DNA of 64,000 nt from NCBI RefSeq assembly GCF_000003815.2, contig NC_049987.1, positions 22,330,956 to 22,394,955 on the forward strand, in the 5' to 3' direction. The position numbers and the translations under genes are program-made. Below, piece by piece: positions 43,441 to 55,310 of the stretch (the stretch's first letter is position 1; every line of letters starts with the position of its first letter). The notes beneath the pieces were generated by a model that saw nothing but the letters and a program-made list of their open reading frames with translations, was not told where the DNA came from and ran no database searches. This stretch comes from Branchiostoma floridae (lineage: Eukaryota; Chordata; Leptocardii; Amphioxiformes; Branchiostomatidae).

Positions 43441-45590
43441 TTAGCCCCCCTCTCCTTCTAGGTAGGGTTATTAAAGAGGGTGTCACTGCACCAAAAGCCT
43501 CATTTCCAGGATGGAAACTGACTTACACCTTCCTGGAAATTATAGATGTCCTTCAAAATCCGGAGGTTTCATGCCTGCGAACGAAACGTGTACAGTCCTT
43601 TACATGTCCTAGAATCTCTCGGAAACGAACCATCTCTGTGTGCAGGACGTGTAAAGGGCTTGAAATACCCTTACAGATTGCCTTGAAACAACCTTACACA
43701 ACAGGACACATGAGCCGTGTGTTGCATTGTGTGTTGGCGGAATATGCATACATTAGCGGCCAATTATCACCTAATTATCTTTCCCCGGTCTGCCTCACCC
43801 AGTGCATCCCTTTTGTCATGGAAAGTGGCGTAGAGAGTACTGACCCCCCCCCCCCCCCACCCCTTCTGGATTTTGCCCCCCTCCCCATTTATTCGGCAGT
43901 TTCTTGCTTGCATTTCTTATTCTGTAGATGAGGGTGGTTTCACTACCGGTACCCAAACATGAGAGCCGTTTCGATATTCCTCCACATTATTTCCGTCGAA
44001 AGCAAAGTCAAATTCCGACTGCAATATCATCGCTACAGTTGCATACGGAAGCTCCTTGATCCATGAAGCCATGGGAGAGAACTTTGGCTCGACGGCGGTC
44101 CTGTTATTAGTTGCAGCTGACGTCCTCCTATTCCGCGATCTTGAGTAGAAACTCCTTGCTGTAAAATAATGACCACGGTTCCTCGGTACCAGATAACGCA
44201 CACTGGTATCTAGACTGGTATCTAGACACACTTGGACAGCAAGTACGCACATCCACCCGCAAAGACGCGGACTTCACAATACCAACTCAACTGAAGAATT
44301 TGAAAATTGTGACTGTCGCGTTGATTGGCCGAAGGGTTGACCCTATAATTGTGTGAGGAGATATTCTATTGGCTTTCTGAAGAATTTGCATGGGCACGGA
44401 CACAAAGAGCTGTGAACTACCGCTAGTACCAGCCATGTCTATTGTTACAATCACATCAAGGAGGTTGTTTGAGTTGACTGATTACCCGTATTTCACAGTA
44501 AAACAATACCTGCCTAGAAAGATGTGAAACATGCCCCTGTGATTATCAACAGCTTGAAACATCGGCAGAAATTTAACGTTCAACGTTGTCACTTATTTTG
44601 TACAACCAAGAACATAATCCGGGACAAAAATTTAGTACATCGTGTCAAGGAGGTTATATCTTGACATAGATCATTTCACGTATATTGTGCGTCGACAGTA
44701 GCCAAAGTTACAGACGGTAACCAAGAAAATGGACAGTATTTTGTCCCGTGTTCTTTCTATTCTTTTGACAAAAAGCTGACCATAGATTAGAACGCAGTCC
44801 TATGTTTTCCATTTGCCCAACGTCGTTTCAGTTCAACTTCCTCGCACTGACGCGACAGGCACTCTGTATTTGCAGCTATAAGAACATCGTACATCACTAG
44901 TTTACGAATTTCCAAGTAAAACTTCTTTGGTTGCTTTAGTTTATTTTCCTAGCTCTTCATACGAAGGGGGCTGATCACTTAACTGATTATCGCGATACAC
45001 GCAGAAGTCTATTGCAGCAATTCAGATTTAAGTATATTGGAACAGAATCTCAGTGTGAGTGCAAAATAATTAAAGAAGAAAATGATTCAATGAACGCTGG
45101 GCGTTTGTGGCCTTTGTCTGTGGTAGACAATGCAATACACATCCGGCTAACGAACTGCTGTTTATGTAATGAAAATAACGAGTTTCTTTAAGCAAGGAAG
45201 TTGAAACCTCCTTGGTTTAAGACATACTTTCCTATTTAGAAACCAAGATCTATCCCTAGCATATATTTTTATCCGACATGTAGAAATGAATATGAATGGC
45301 CCGCTAGGGGCCCCCAGAGTTTAACTGCCTTTAGCGTTCAATACGTGCCGTTCAAACCGTAGGATTTCCAAATAAGTTGGAAATATCAGGCCAAACAAAT
45401 CACAGCTTCATTAATTATGATTGCTTTTTTTAATATTTTGTAGGCCTTTCTAAAAATGGGGATGCCGTTTCTTTTTATAGTTCTATTTTGCTCGACTTTG
45501 TTCTTATCAGACGATGTCACGGGTAGACATGCCAACCATTCAATACCCCCTACACTCCCCCTTATTTTGTGTTTAAAATGTAAACCTCAT
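43441..45590. other. No gene recognised
   Basis: A 168-codon frame at 43425-43931 has no recognisable domain and includes a poly-C tract near 43846-43861. No repeats or TIRs could be supported in the rest. Confidence 0.35.
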
Positions 45591-46435
45591 TGCTTATTAA
45601 TTGTCCAAGCATAGCCTAGGCTGGGTTGCAGGGGTAGTAGTTGCCATAAACAGTAATAACCCGCGACCCAAGCTTGGCTTTGAGAATAGGCGCCGCCAAG
45701 CCTTTGTCTGCCAATTTCCCCTACACGTCTGGTGTAAGGGTCCTAGAAATTCCTGTACAAGCGCGAGTCCAGGTATGTAAGAAAAAAACAAGGACATTAC
45801 ACGCCGAACCAGGAAAGTCATGTACACAGCCAGGACACAGAACATTTCACAGGTGTGTAAGTCCCTTGAAACACCTGGAAATTAGAGTTTTCGTGTAGTG
45901 TGTGTAGTAACCAGGGCCAAGAAACCGGGTACAAATCTGCTCTAACCAAAACAGTGTTATAATCCCCAATTGGGTCTGAAAATGCGTCAACTTTGCACTT
46001 GCGTTAGATGACAAATGATGCTTTACAACAGAATGTTGGGATCCAGACTGCAATTTAGAATGTTTATTTTTAGGAGTCATTTTTCTGTTTGTCATATTGT
46101 TTCTCTATGACTCGGCGATATATAAAAGATGTTATCAGTTGCCAGACTGTTGCGAGTAATGAGAAAAGTCCTCCAGCTTTGATCAGAATCAGCCCACGGC
46201 TGAGGAGATGGCAGACGATTCTAATTAATATTTTCCAGTTCAATCCCGCAGACGTGTAATTAAACAAGTTCGTTACACGTCGAGCACACTCATTGACATT
46301 CACAACCAAGGGCACAACTAGAAAGCTCGTCAAAACGGCGGCACCAGACTTGAAAAAACACTATGTAGGCTTCAAGGTCTACTGGAAGTTGCAACCAATC
46401 AGAGTTGAAGAAGAAGGTCCAAGAACAACATGTAG
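45591..46435. other. No gene recognised
   Basis: An 82-codon minus-strand frame at 45597-45845 has no domain I recognise. No repeat structure seen. Confidence 0.3.
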
Positions 46436-46438
46436 TAA

Positions 46439-46671
46439 GGCCTCTTTCCACTAGACGGCGATCGCGCTGCGCTCTCACTGCGACCTAAATAGGATATGTG
46501 TAACCTTCGCTTTCACACTGGGTATATCATACAAAATGTAACGGAGAGGACAAAAAACACACCAAGTGTAAAGAATTTCGTTTCTTTTCTATAGAATTCG
46601 TCGAGTGATCTGTAAAATTTTAGGTCGCAGAGAGAGCGCGGCGAGAGCGTCGTCCTAGTGGAAAGGAGGTA
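46439..46671. mobile_element. Harbinger-like MITE, arm type A, copy 2
   Basis: Left GGCCTCTTTCCACTAGACGG, right CGTCCTAGTGGAAAGGAGGT ending at A 46671. TAA occurs at 46436-46438 and 46672-46674, a 3-bp duplication. Inner arms carry GCGACCTAAAT and AATTTTAGGTCGC. 233 bp, non-coding. Confidence 0.87.
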
Positions 46672-46789
46672 TAATGGTGGTTGAGCAAGTGGGAAAAGAC
46701 GACTTGCAACTGTACAAGAACGTCCGTCGTCGTGCACGGGTTGTGCAACTTTGTATTCATGTGTTTATGCATTCACATTGTATAACAGA

Positions 46790-46870
46790 GATTATTTGTT
46801 TATTTATTCGTTTATTTATTTATTTGCACAGCAAGAAGAAATTACATAAATTGGAAAATACAGTAAACAC
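46790..46870 (-). mobile_element. Possible retroposon tail, minus strand
   Basis: TTTATTTATTCGTTTATTTA on the plus strand would be an AAATA tail on the minus strand. Body not recognised, so it may be only a low-complexity tract. Confidence 0.35.
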
Positions 46871-47260
46871 TAAAATCATACCATCATCCTCTGTTGATAC
46901 TGATTGAAGTTAATGATATTCTAGTTTATGTTAAGTGGTGAATCAAAGTAACACTAGTAATATATGTTATATACGTGATAACAATAAAACAAAGATGATT
47001 AACTATTAAACGATATGATCTAGGATAGATAACTGAACATATGAAGTTATTACAGGATGTTTGATTTATCAATTTGCTTTTCTGGACGCTTTTAACCATC
47101 AGAAAATAGAAGACTGATCGTAAAACCCATCATCATTGAATACAGTAGATCTGGGGAAATGTATTGTCATTTATTCATATTATGTAATATAACCAGCTAC
47201 CAGCTACAATACGTGGCTATACAGGCATACCATGTCTCTCGGCAGTAGAGAGTAGTGTTA
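46871..47260. other. AT-rich, nothing recognised
   Basis: No repeat or exon supported. Confidence 0.35.
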
Positions 47261-47264
47261 GGCC

Positions 47265-47456
47265 TAAGTCACATTTCCAACCCGGGGCCCGGCCGGGCTG
47301 CTTATTTGTTGAAACGAAAAATTGAAATGTATATTTTAGAATATACACAAACAATACCCACGACTATTCTCTTTACATCTTGTGTTGTTTGGTGTCTTTT
47401 ATACCATACTTTTCGTTCCCGAGAGCTGCCCGGCCGGGACCCGGTTTGGAAATGTA
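47265..47456. mobile_element. MITE family F, copy 2
   Basis: Left GTCACATTTCCAACCCGGGG then CCCGGCCGGGC; right GCCCGGCCGGGACCCGG then TTTGGAAATGTA. The interior CGACTATTCTCTTTACATC and TTTGGTGTCTTTTATACC matches the intron 3 copy. Confidence 0.87.
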
Positions 47457-47460
47457 TTGT

Positions 47461-48110
47461 TAGCCATACTAGTCTACTGAGTGTTGTAGGTACGTTATAA
47501 AGGTACGTTATAAAGCCCGCATCACGGAAATAGTATTTTGTGCACAGAATTGATGGCCTTTCCAATGCGTAACGGTAACGAACGACGCTTCTCTCTGGCA
47601 TTATCTAAACATGACCAGCTGAAACAAGCGGCTGTTTTTCTCTCCCCTAATCCATTATCCTTGGCGAGCAGACGTGATGTGGCTCACTCATATACAGCGG
47701 TGGCGGGTCCAGGTTTGAACTGAAGATCACCGTTACCGGTGGTTAGGCCACACTGTCTTGATTTTATGGATGACATCCTCTGGAGACCCCAAAACTAATG
47801 CGCTCGGGCGAAATTTAAAAGAAAAAGAAAAATCCAGCAAAACAAAAACGGCTGCTAAACCACAGGACTAAACATTCAGACCATTCTTTCTCAGGGTTGG
47901 TTTTTCTTATGTTCACTTCCAGTAAGACTGGAAGAGACAATCGTCGCCATTTCAATGATGTTTATATTGCAATTCTTGTTTAAGGAGGGAACAAGGGGAA
48001 TATCAAAGTATAAATTCTGATTGGCCAGGGATGATATGTGGTGACATGTGGCCAGTTTTAAACAGGCGAAAATCAATCCGCGCGCGGATGTCATCCATAA
48101 AATAAAGTCA
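47461..48110. other. No gene; possible degraded SINE near 47700
   Basis: CAGGTTTGAACTGAAGATCA with GGTGGTTAGGCCAC near 47710-47750 could be a minus-strand tRNA-like head. The evidence is too weak for a firm call. Nothing else seen. Confidence 0.3.
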
Positions 48111-48119
48111 GTGTGGCCT

Positions 48120-48500
48120 TATATTAGGATATGGAGGTGGGTTCTGTGTACGGCTCTAGTGCGTGGATCTCTGGATAAGCCTCCTGACGACGTTGTTGTA
48201 AAATACGCAAATCGTTTAAAGATTCCGAATCGTTCTTTTCTGAACAATTTGTTGCCCGATCTGTCAATTTTAGGTCGCAGAGAGCGACGCGAGAGCGTCG
48301 TCTTAGAGGAAAGGGGGTATTATAAAGATAGGAGGCGGGTTCCGTGCACGTCTCTAGTACACACGCATGTAGGCATCCTTCCATCTTTGCAGATGATGGT
48401 AGCGCTCTGTATCAGCTCTGTATCAGGTCACGGTGGTTGACAGTACACAGATCTGGCGATAAACCTCCTGACGACGTTGTTGCTGTCACCTTTGACCCGC
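48120..48500. repeat. Direct duplication interrupted by a MITE half (arm type A)
   Basis: GATAAGCCTCCTGACGACGT near 48172 recurs as GATAAACCTCCTGACGACGT near 48459. GGAGGTGGGTTCTGTGTACG near 48132 recurs as GGAGGCGGGTTCCGTGCACG near 48332. Between them, 48196-48330 holds the right half of a type A MITE (TTTTAGGTCGCAGAGAG, GAGCGTCGTCTTAGAGGAAA). Confidence 0.7.
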
Positions 48501-48704
48501 GGAGCCCTCCGCAGGTGGGAGACAAATCGGCTCACCTGATGCTGAGCCCGTATCTCATGTAATATTTACACCTGATTACAGGTGTAGAGTAACCGGGACA
48601 AAAAGGAGACCCTTGTGTACGACCTGTTCCATTGTCCTACATCCTCGCTTTAGTACCCACGGCTTCAGCTTAGGTCAGGCTGAACAGGACCTGCCTCCCG
48701 CTAG

Positions 48705-48947
48705 AGATGACATCTCACTGCACTTGGGGCACCGTTGCAGCACTGTTGGGTTCGTGCACTACGTCAATGTTGTGTTATTTTCGCCGATTTGTCATAAATT
48801 AGATATTGCGAAATACGTAAAAGTATGAATTAGAAGACAACAGAATACACCATACGTAAGAAAATTCGTTATTTATCTCTGAAATTCGTTGTGCTTCCGA
48901 ACCCAGCAGTGCCGAACGGGTGCCCCAAGTGCAACGAGATACACAAA
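48705..48947. mobile_element. MITE, arm type B, copy inside tandem array 1
   Basis: Left AGATGACATCTCACTGCACT then TGGGGCACCG; right GTGCCCCAAGTGCAACGAGA. The core has ATACGTAAAAGTATGAATTA. It splits an array unit between CCTGCCTCCCGCTA and the GTATCATGTACAG end; about 40 bases of unit are missing on the right. Confidence 0.82.
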
Positions 48948-50258
48948 TGCAACGGCGTATCATGTACAGTTTTTTTTAAAAATCCTTATCATCTGTAAGT
49001 CAGCTATTTTGTGCCACTATATTCTTCTATCATGTAGATAAGCTTCATTCTTTGTAACCACGGCTTCAGCCCAGTTCAGGCTGAACAGGCCCTGCCTCCC
49101 GCTAAATGGCTGCTTCCAGCGGTGAAGATGTCTCAAATGGAACGGAGAATCATGTACAAGTTTTTTTAGACTTATCATCTGTAAGTCAGCCATTTTGTGC
49201 CGCAAGTATAAAATGTACAATGATTTTCAAACCTTTATTCTTCCACCATGTTGATCAACTACAATCTTAGCATCTCTGGCTTCAACCCATTTCAGGCTGA
49301 AAACGCCTTGCCTGACGCTGAATGGCCGCCTGCAGCAGTGGACCTCATTCAGATTCTCAAATTGAACGGAGAATCATGTAAAAGTTTTTTATCCTTATCA
49401 TCTGTAAGTCAGCTATTTTGTGCCACGAATATGAATTGTAATATAGATAAGCTACATTCTTAGTACCCACGGCTTCAGCCCAGTTCAGGCTGAACAGGCC
49501 CTGCCTTCCGCTAAGTGGCTGCCTCCAGCGGTGAAGATGTCTCAAATGGAGAATCATGTTCAAGTTTTTTTTTTATTATACTTATCATCTGTAAATCAGC
49601 TATTTTGTGCCACTAACATAAAATATACAGTGCTTTTCATTTCAAACTATATCCTTCTACCATGTAGATAAGCTACATTCTTAGTACCCACGGCTGCAGC
49701 TTAGTTCAGGCTGAAGAGGCCATGCCTGACGCTAAATGGTCGCCTTCAGCAGTGAGAATCTGTAAAAGTTTTTTTATCCTTATATCTGTAAGTCAGCTAT
49801 TTTGTGTCATATGAATGAATATTATGAACTGTCATGTAGATAAGCTATATTCTTAGTACCCACCCAGTTCAGGCTGAGCAGGCCCTGTCTCCGCTAAGTG
49901 ACCGCCACCAGCGGTAGCCCTCATTAAGATATCTCAAATGGAACGGAGAATCATGTACAAGTTTTTTAGACTTATCATATGTAAGTCAGCTATTTGTTCC
50001 TCGAATAGTACTTAGTACCCACCCAGTCCAGACTGAGTAGGCCCTGCATCCCGCTAAATGGCAGCCTCCAGCGGTGGTACTCCTGCTCCTTAAGATATCT
50101 CAAATGGGACGGAGAATCATGTAAAAGGTTTTTTAGACTTATCATCTATAAGTCAGCTATTTGTGCTTCGAATATGAACTATATCCTTCTACCATGTAGA
50201 TAAGCTACATTCTTAGTACCAACGGCCTCAACTCAGTTCAGGCCCTGCCTCCCACTAA

Positions 50259-50490
50259 TACCCCCTTTTCACTAGAACGGCGCTCTCTCTCTCTGCGACC
50301 TAGAATTTGACAAATCGTTCAACGATTTGTATAGAATAGAAATCTTTTTACGCTTTATATGTTTTCTTGTCTTCTCAGTCATAATTTTACGTTTTGTATG
50401 ATATACACATTGTGAAAGCGAAGGATACACATATCCTATTTAGGTCGCAGTGAGAGCGCAGCGCGATCGTCCTCTAGTGGAAAGGGGGCC
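50259..50490. mobile_element. Harbinger-like MITE, arm type A, inside tandem array 1
   Basis: Left TACCCCCTTTTCACTAG, right CTAGTGGAAAGGGGGCC, inverted orientation. The array unit reads CTCCCGCTAAGTGGC when empty; here TAA is present on both sides (50256-50258 and 50491-50493). The empty site is therefore known from neighbouring units, which fixes the 3-bp TAA duplication. Confidence 0.92.
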
Positions 50491-50545
50491 TAAGTGGCAG
50501 CCTCCAGCAGTGGTCCTCATTAAGATATCTCAAATGTGACGGAGA

Positions 50546-50700
50546 ATCTCGTCAACGCGGGGGATCGGGAGCGCTCTAATGCCTCCCCGCGGCTGGTGAA
50601 ATATCGCCCGGGCCAGATCCGCAGCCAGGTGGAAAATAATCCCGTCAGTGGTACTGATGGGTAGCCCGGGGATAGAGGAGCCAGGGTCGGTGATATTGCT
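50546..50700. other. GC-rich unique segment between arrays
   Basis: GC-rich sequence (GGAGCGCTCTAATGCC, AAATATCGCCCGGGCCAG) that breaks an array 1 unit after GGAGAATC. No coding domain recognised. Confidence 0.45.
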
Positions 50701-53110
50701 GACGAAAAGCTCGATTTGGCCACACGTAGTGAAAGAGCCCCCATCTCATTTGCAGCCCCTGGCCCCAGCTTTGACATTACCCCTGACCAAATGATCTGGT
50801 AATAACGCTTTAAAGTAGCATATTACTTTACTTTATATAAACATGCGTTGATGCATATGGAAATCTCCATTTGGTTTTTGTAGAGAAAAAGCATGATATT
50901 CAGCTCATCTGCAGCCGCTGGCGTCTTCTGCAATGATCTTACCCTCGACCAAATGATCTGGTAATAACGCTATGAAGTAGCATTAGGGTTTGCATATTAC
51001 TAAACTTTGTATAAACATGCGTTGATGCAGGGGAAAATCCCTATTTGGTTCTCGTAGATGAAGGACATGTCATTCAGCTCTTCTGCAGCCGCTGGCACCT
51101 TCTGCAATGATCCTACCTTAAGTGTGCATATTACGTTCAAACGAACATGCGTTGATGCATATTAAAATCTCCATTTGGTTTCCGTAGAGAAAGACCTCAT
51201 CTGCAGCCGCTGGCGCTTTTCTGCCATGACCTTACCCTCGATCAAATGATCGGGTAATGACAGTAACTATGTATAAACATGCGTGGCTGTAGATGAAAAG
51301 CTCTATTTAGTTTCCGTACAGAAGGAGCATGACCTCATCTGTAGCGTCTTCTGCTATGATCTCATCCTCGACCAAATGATCGGGTAATAACAGTAAATAT
51401 CGCCTAGCTCAAAGATTACACGTTATCCAACAATGTTTAAACATGCGGTGATGGTTTACGTAGAGAAAGAGCCTGAGTTCAACTGCAGCCACTGGCCTCT
51501 CTGCTAATGATGCTAGTAAATATCACCTGAAATATTACATATTACTCAACTATGCGTTGATGCAGATGTAAAGCTTTATTTAGTTTCCGTAGAAAAATGT
51601 CCCGTTCTCATTTCGTGCCTCTGGCGTCTTCTGCATTGAACTTACCATCGACCAAATGAGCTGGTAATAATAATAAACACGAGTATCACCTTAGAGATCA
51701 CATATTACTCAGTTATGTATAAATATGCATGGATGCAGATGAAAAGCTCCATCTATTTTCAAAAGAAAAATAGCCTGAGCTCATTTGCAGCCTCTGGAGT
51801 CTTCTGTTATGTCATTACCCCTGACCAAATGATCTGGTAATAACGCTATGAAGTAGCACATTACTTTATTTTGCGTTGAAACATGCGCAGATGAAAATCT
51901 CCATTTGGTTTTCGCAGAGAAAGAGCATGTCATTGAGATCATCTTCAGCCGCCGGGGTCTTCTGTTATGATATTACCCTCGACCAAATGATCTGGTAATA
52001 AGGGTAGATATCACCTTAAAAATTACATATTACTCAGCTATGCATAAACATGCGTTGATACAGATGAAAAGCTCTATTTATATTCCACAGACAAAGCGCC
52101 TGAGATAATTTGCAGCCTCTGGCGTTAAGCTCTATTTACTTTCCGTAGAAAAATATTCTGTACTCATCGGCAGCCCCTCAAACCAATGGTCTGGTAATAA
52201 GAGTAGATATTACCTTAGGATGGATGATACATTATTTATCAATGTATAAACATGTGTTGACGCAGATAAAAAGCTCTATTGATGAGGTTCCGTACAAAAA
52301 GGGCATGACCGTATTTGCTTGCAGCGGCCGACTGCTGACTGACTTCTTCTGCTATGACCCTCGACCAAACGTTCGGGTAATAAAAGTACATATCACCTAG
52401 TTTAAAGATTCAATGATGTTCAACATGTATTCCGTGTATAAACATGCGTCGATGCAGATATAAAGCTCCATTTAGCTCCCCTTCCCAGCTACAGCCTCTG
52501 GCGTCTTCTGCGATGACATTACCCCTGCCAAACTGATCTGGTAATAACGCTATAAAATCACCTTAAAGTTTGCATATTACTTAGCTATGCATAAACATGC
52601 GCGGGTACAGATGAAAAGCTCTATTAGGTTTCCGTAGAGAAAGAGCATGGTCTCATTTGCTGCCTCTGGCTTCTTCTGATATGATTTTACACCTGATCAA
52701 ATGATCTGGTAATGACGCTGTACATCCCCTTAAATCATCTAAAACCATCACCTTAGCAAGTATAGACGTGCATCGCAATCATCATATCATTCTGTGCCAG
52801 ATAGAAGTGCAAGATTCGGACAAATTTGGTCCTCGTTGGGGAAAAATAATCTAATGTGTTTATCAAGTTCATACGCAGCTTCTGGTTCCTACTGCTGTGA
52901 TACTATTCATATCAAACAACGATACAAATCACGTTAGTCCTACGCTCTTCATCCAAAGTGTGCACCTTACCTTTAGTATGTATAAACATGCATCGATACG
53001 AACGAAAAGCTCAATTTGGCCCCTATAGAGAAACGACCTGAGTTGATCTGCAGCTGCTGGTTCCTTTGGTTAGGATTCTATTCCCTACAATTAATCCGGT
53101 ACTAACGCTA
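50700..53110. repeat. Tandem array 2, about 14 degenerate units of 130-200 bp
   Basis: GACCAAATGATCTGGTAATA and variants recur near 50785, 50955, 51240, 51372, 51652, 51824, 51983, 52180, 52360, 52530 and 52695, with weaker copies between and to 53100. Units share CATGCGTTGATGCAGATGAA, AAGCTC(T/C)ATTTGGTTTCCGT and GCAGCC(T/G)CTGGCGTCTTCTG. Confidence 0.9.
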
Positions 53111-53158
53111 CAAAATTCTTTATCCTCATACTCTGTATTATACATCTACTTCATTATC

Positions 53159-53285
53159 TACAATTTTTTAAATACTTATCATCTGTAAGGCAGCCATTTT
53201 GTGATATGAATATGAAATGTGCATTACTTTTTTATTACAAACTATATACTGAATTCTACTATGTTGATAAACTACATTCTCGCAT
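53159..53285. repeat. Resumed remnant of tandem array 1
   Basis: TACAATTTTTTAAATACTTA, TCATCTGTAAGGCAGCCATT and ATGTTGATAAACTACATTCT continue the unit broken at about 50545. The array 1 unit resumes just where it stopped, apart from a few bases. Confidence 0.85.
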
Positions 53286-53930
53286 AAAAATATGCAATTA
53301 TTCAGGGGACTTTAGAACTAATACTTTTCAATTGGACTAAACGTGTTTTATGACATTAAAATGGCCAATGACACTGACACGACATGAACAATAATACTGT
53401 TATCAAATGTTCAATGGTGAGGGAACTGTTAACAAGGACATGCTGTGGCGAGTGGCATAAGAACTGACCAGTGACACAGAAGACAGATCTAAGACAAAAT
53501 GGCGATCGAAACAATGAGTAAAATACGTGTAGAGAATCGAAGGTCACAAATAACTCATCAGTCAGGCAACCTGGTGACAAATGAACCGGGCACGCGGAAT
53601 CAATGCACAACCTTGCACCTTTTAACCTACTCAGCACAAACTTGAGTTAATGGTCCCTCAATGTCCACTTACGTTTACCGGTCCTCTGACCACTGTAGTC
53701 GTGGGAGCTTTTGCCGCTGACCACATCGACTGTAAATATTTAAAGTTCGAGTGTAGACTTTTAGTGATAGCGTTGGGTCAATTCTCAGATATTGCATCTG
53801 GGCGATATTTTCTCTTTTTTGGGGGGAGGGGGGGTGAAGTCCAGTCAGTGACAGACATATTTTGTCCCGTTTCATGTGCTGTTGCATAGTTTTGTTGTTC
53901 AATTCGAGCCGAGTAACCACAGTAATGCAA
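53286..53930. other. No gene recognised
   Basis: A 93-codon minus-strand frame at 53356-53637 has no recognisable domain. A G-rich tract (G6-A-G7) lies near 53821-53834. Confidence 0.35.
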
Positions 53931-54113
53931 TAGTCATATTTCCGATCCGGGGCCCGACCGGGCAGTTTTTAGGAATGAAAAGTACGGTATATAATACAAC
54001 AAAACCACTAAATGTACAAAAATATGTTCAAGAGCATAACTTGTGCATAAACACGCTACTTTTTCTCGTTTCCACAACCAGCCCGGCCGGGCCCCGGACG
54101 GGAAACGTGACCC
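53931..54113. mobile_element. MITE family F, copy 3
   Basis: Left CATATTTCCGATCCGGGG then CCCGACCGGGC; right GCCCGGCCGGGCCCCGG then ACGGGAAACGTGACC. The interior differs from copies 1 and 2, so only the ends are shared. Confidence 0.8.
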
Positions 54114-55310
54114 AAGCATCAGTATGACAAGTACTTCGGGCGTACGTGTCATTCAGAATACTAGTCATTCATGACAGTGCCTGACAGCTAACTATGATCA
54201 AGGGTACAGTTGACAGTAGAAAGGTGACAGGTTTAAGACGATTTCCCACGCTCCTAGTCGAGCATTAAAGGCCGTTTCAGTCGCCCCTCTCTTGTCGCAT
54301 TGCTGACCGGCTGGCCCCCGGGAGGGTTATTTGTAGCCCTTTCATACTTTTTGATCATTTGATCGCTTCGGTCCCAGGGTCATTACCGTGACCGATGGTG
54401 CTGTCAGACGCCCCAGGCACTGACGAATCACCGTCCAGCCGCTTCTAAAGGTCCGGACATCCATTCACTCGGACCTCGGATAAATCTAAACGGCACCACG
54501 AGAATTCTAAAGACTTCAGTCGCTAGTTTGGCATCGCTCCCTGGCAATTGTTCAAGTCCACCCTTTTCATTTGCAATGACGAGGTATCCTTTCCGACAGG
54601 TTCAAAGGCTCGTTCTGAAATATACAGTCTGGATTGTGCGAGTGGATGATCTGCTACTCCTGCTTGCCAATCTGATACGCAAAATCACCGTTAATTGATG
54701 ATTCGACTGTAGATAAGTTTCTTGCTGCGTTCCCTTGAGAATTTGTTGGTTTAGTCACACGTTTCTAATTACTCTCTGGTAGACAAGGATCAGTCTATTC
54801 CCGTGACCTGTAGAGACACTCTGCAGGTGAGGAGCCTTAAGGGAGACTGACCCAAAATCAACCTTACATGATTTCAAATGTCAAAAGTATTTGTCACACT
54901 TAAGGTAGTTTATAAAGGTTCATAATGCCTTCCGTGGGTCGTCTCAAGCACTGTACAGTAGAATAAAAAGGTTAAAAGCTACATACTTTCATAAGCATAG
55001 TAAAAACGATTGATGAGTGTATTCAAATGGCAATGTTTGCTAACCATGTATGATTCATAATTCTTATCATCTTTTTTAGTTTAGTCTTGATTCGCAGCTT
55101 TTGTGACAATGACAGCTCAGAGACGGAATTCCACCTCTTTCGACTTTATTTACCTTTATTAAAGAATGGCAGAGATCGGACCGCTCCTCCTTTATACTCT
55201 GTTGACGCCTCTCAAGTACAACTTTTACTGGCCAAACAACTAATCCTTAATAAACGAAAAATACCCCCTATTTTCTGCACCATGTAATCTTAATACAAGG
55301 CAAAAGACAA
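54114..55310. other. No gene or repeat recognised
   Basis: Mixed-composition sequence without exon, TIR or tandem support. Confidence 0.35.

Larger units (their letters stand above)
48640..50545. repeat. Tandem array 1, about seven or eight units of 170-220 bp
   Basis: CATCTGTAAGTCAGCTATTT recurs near 48992, 49177, 49398, 49590, 49786, 49979 and 50147. Units also share AGTACCCACGGCTTCAGC, CAGTTCAGGCTGAACAGGCC, CTGCCTCCCGCTAA and GAACGGAGAATCATGTA. Two MITEs sit inside units. Confidence 0.92.

Noticed and set aside
43425-43931. 168-codon plus-strand frame
   Set aside because: It starts in a duplicated non-coding segment, ends after a poly-C tract and shows no domain or coding-like composition.
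53356-53637. 93-codon minus-strand frame with several cysteines
   Set aside because: No recognisable domain and no splice context.
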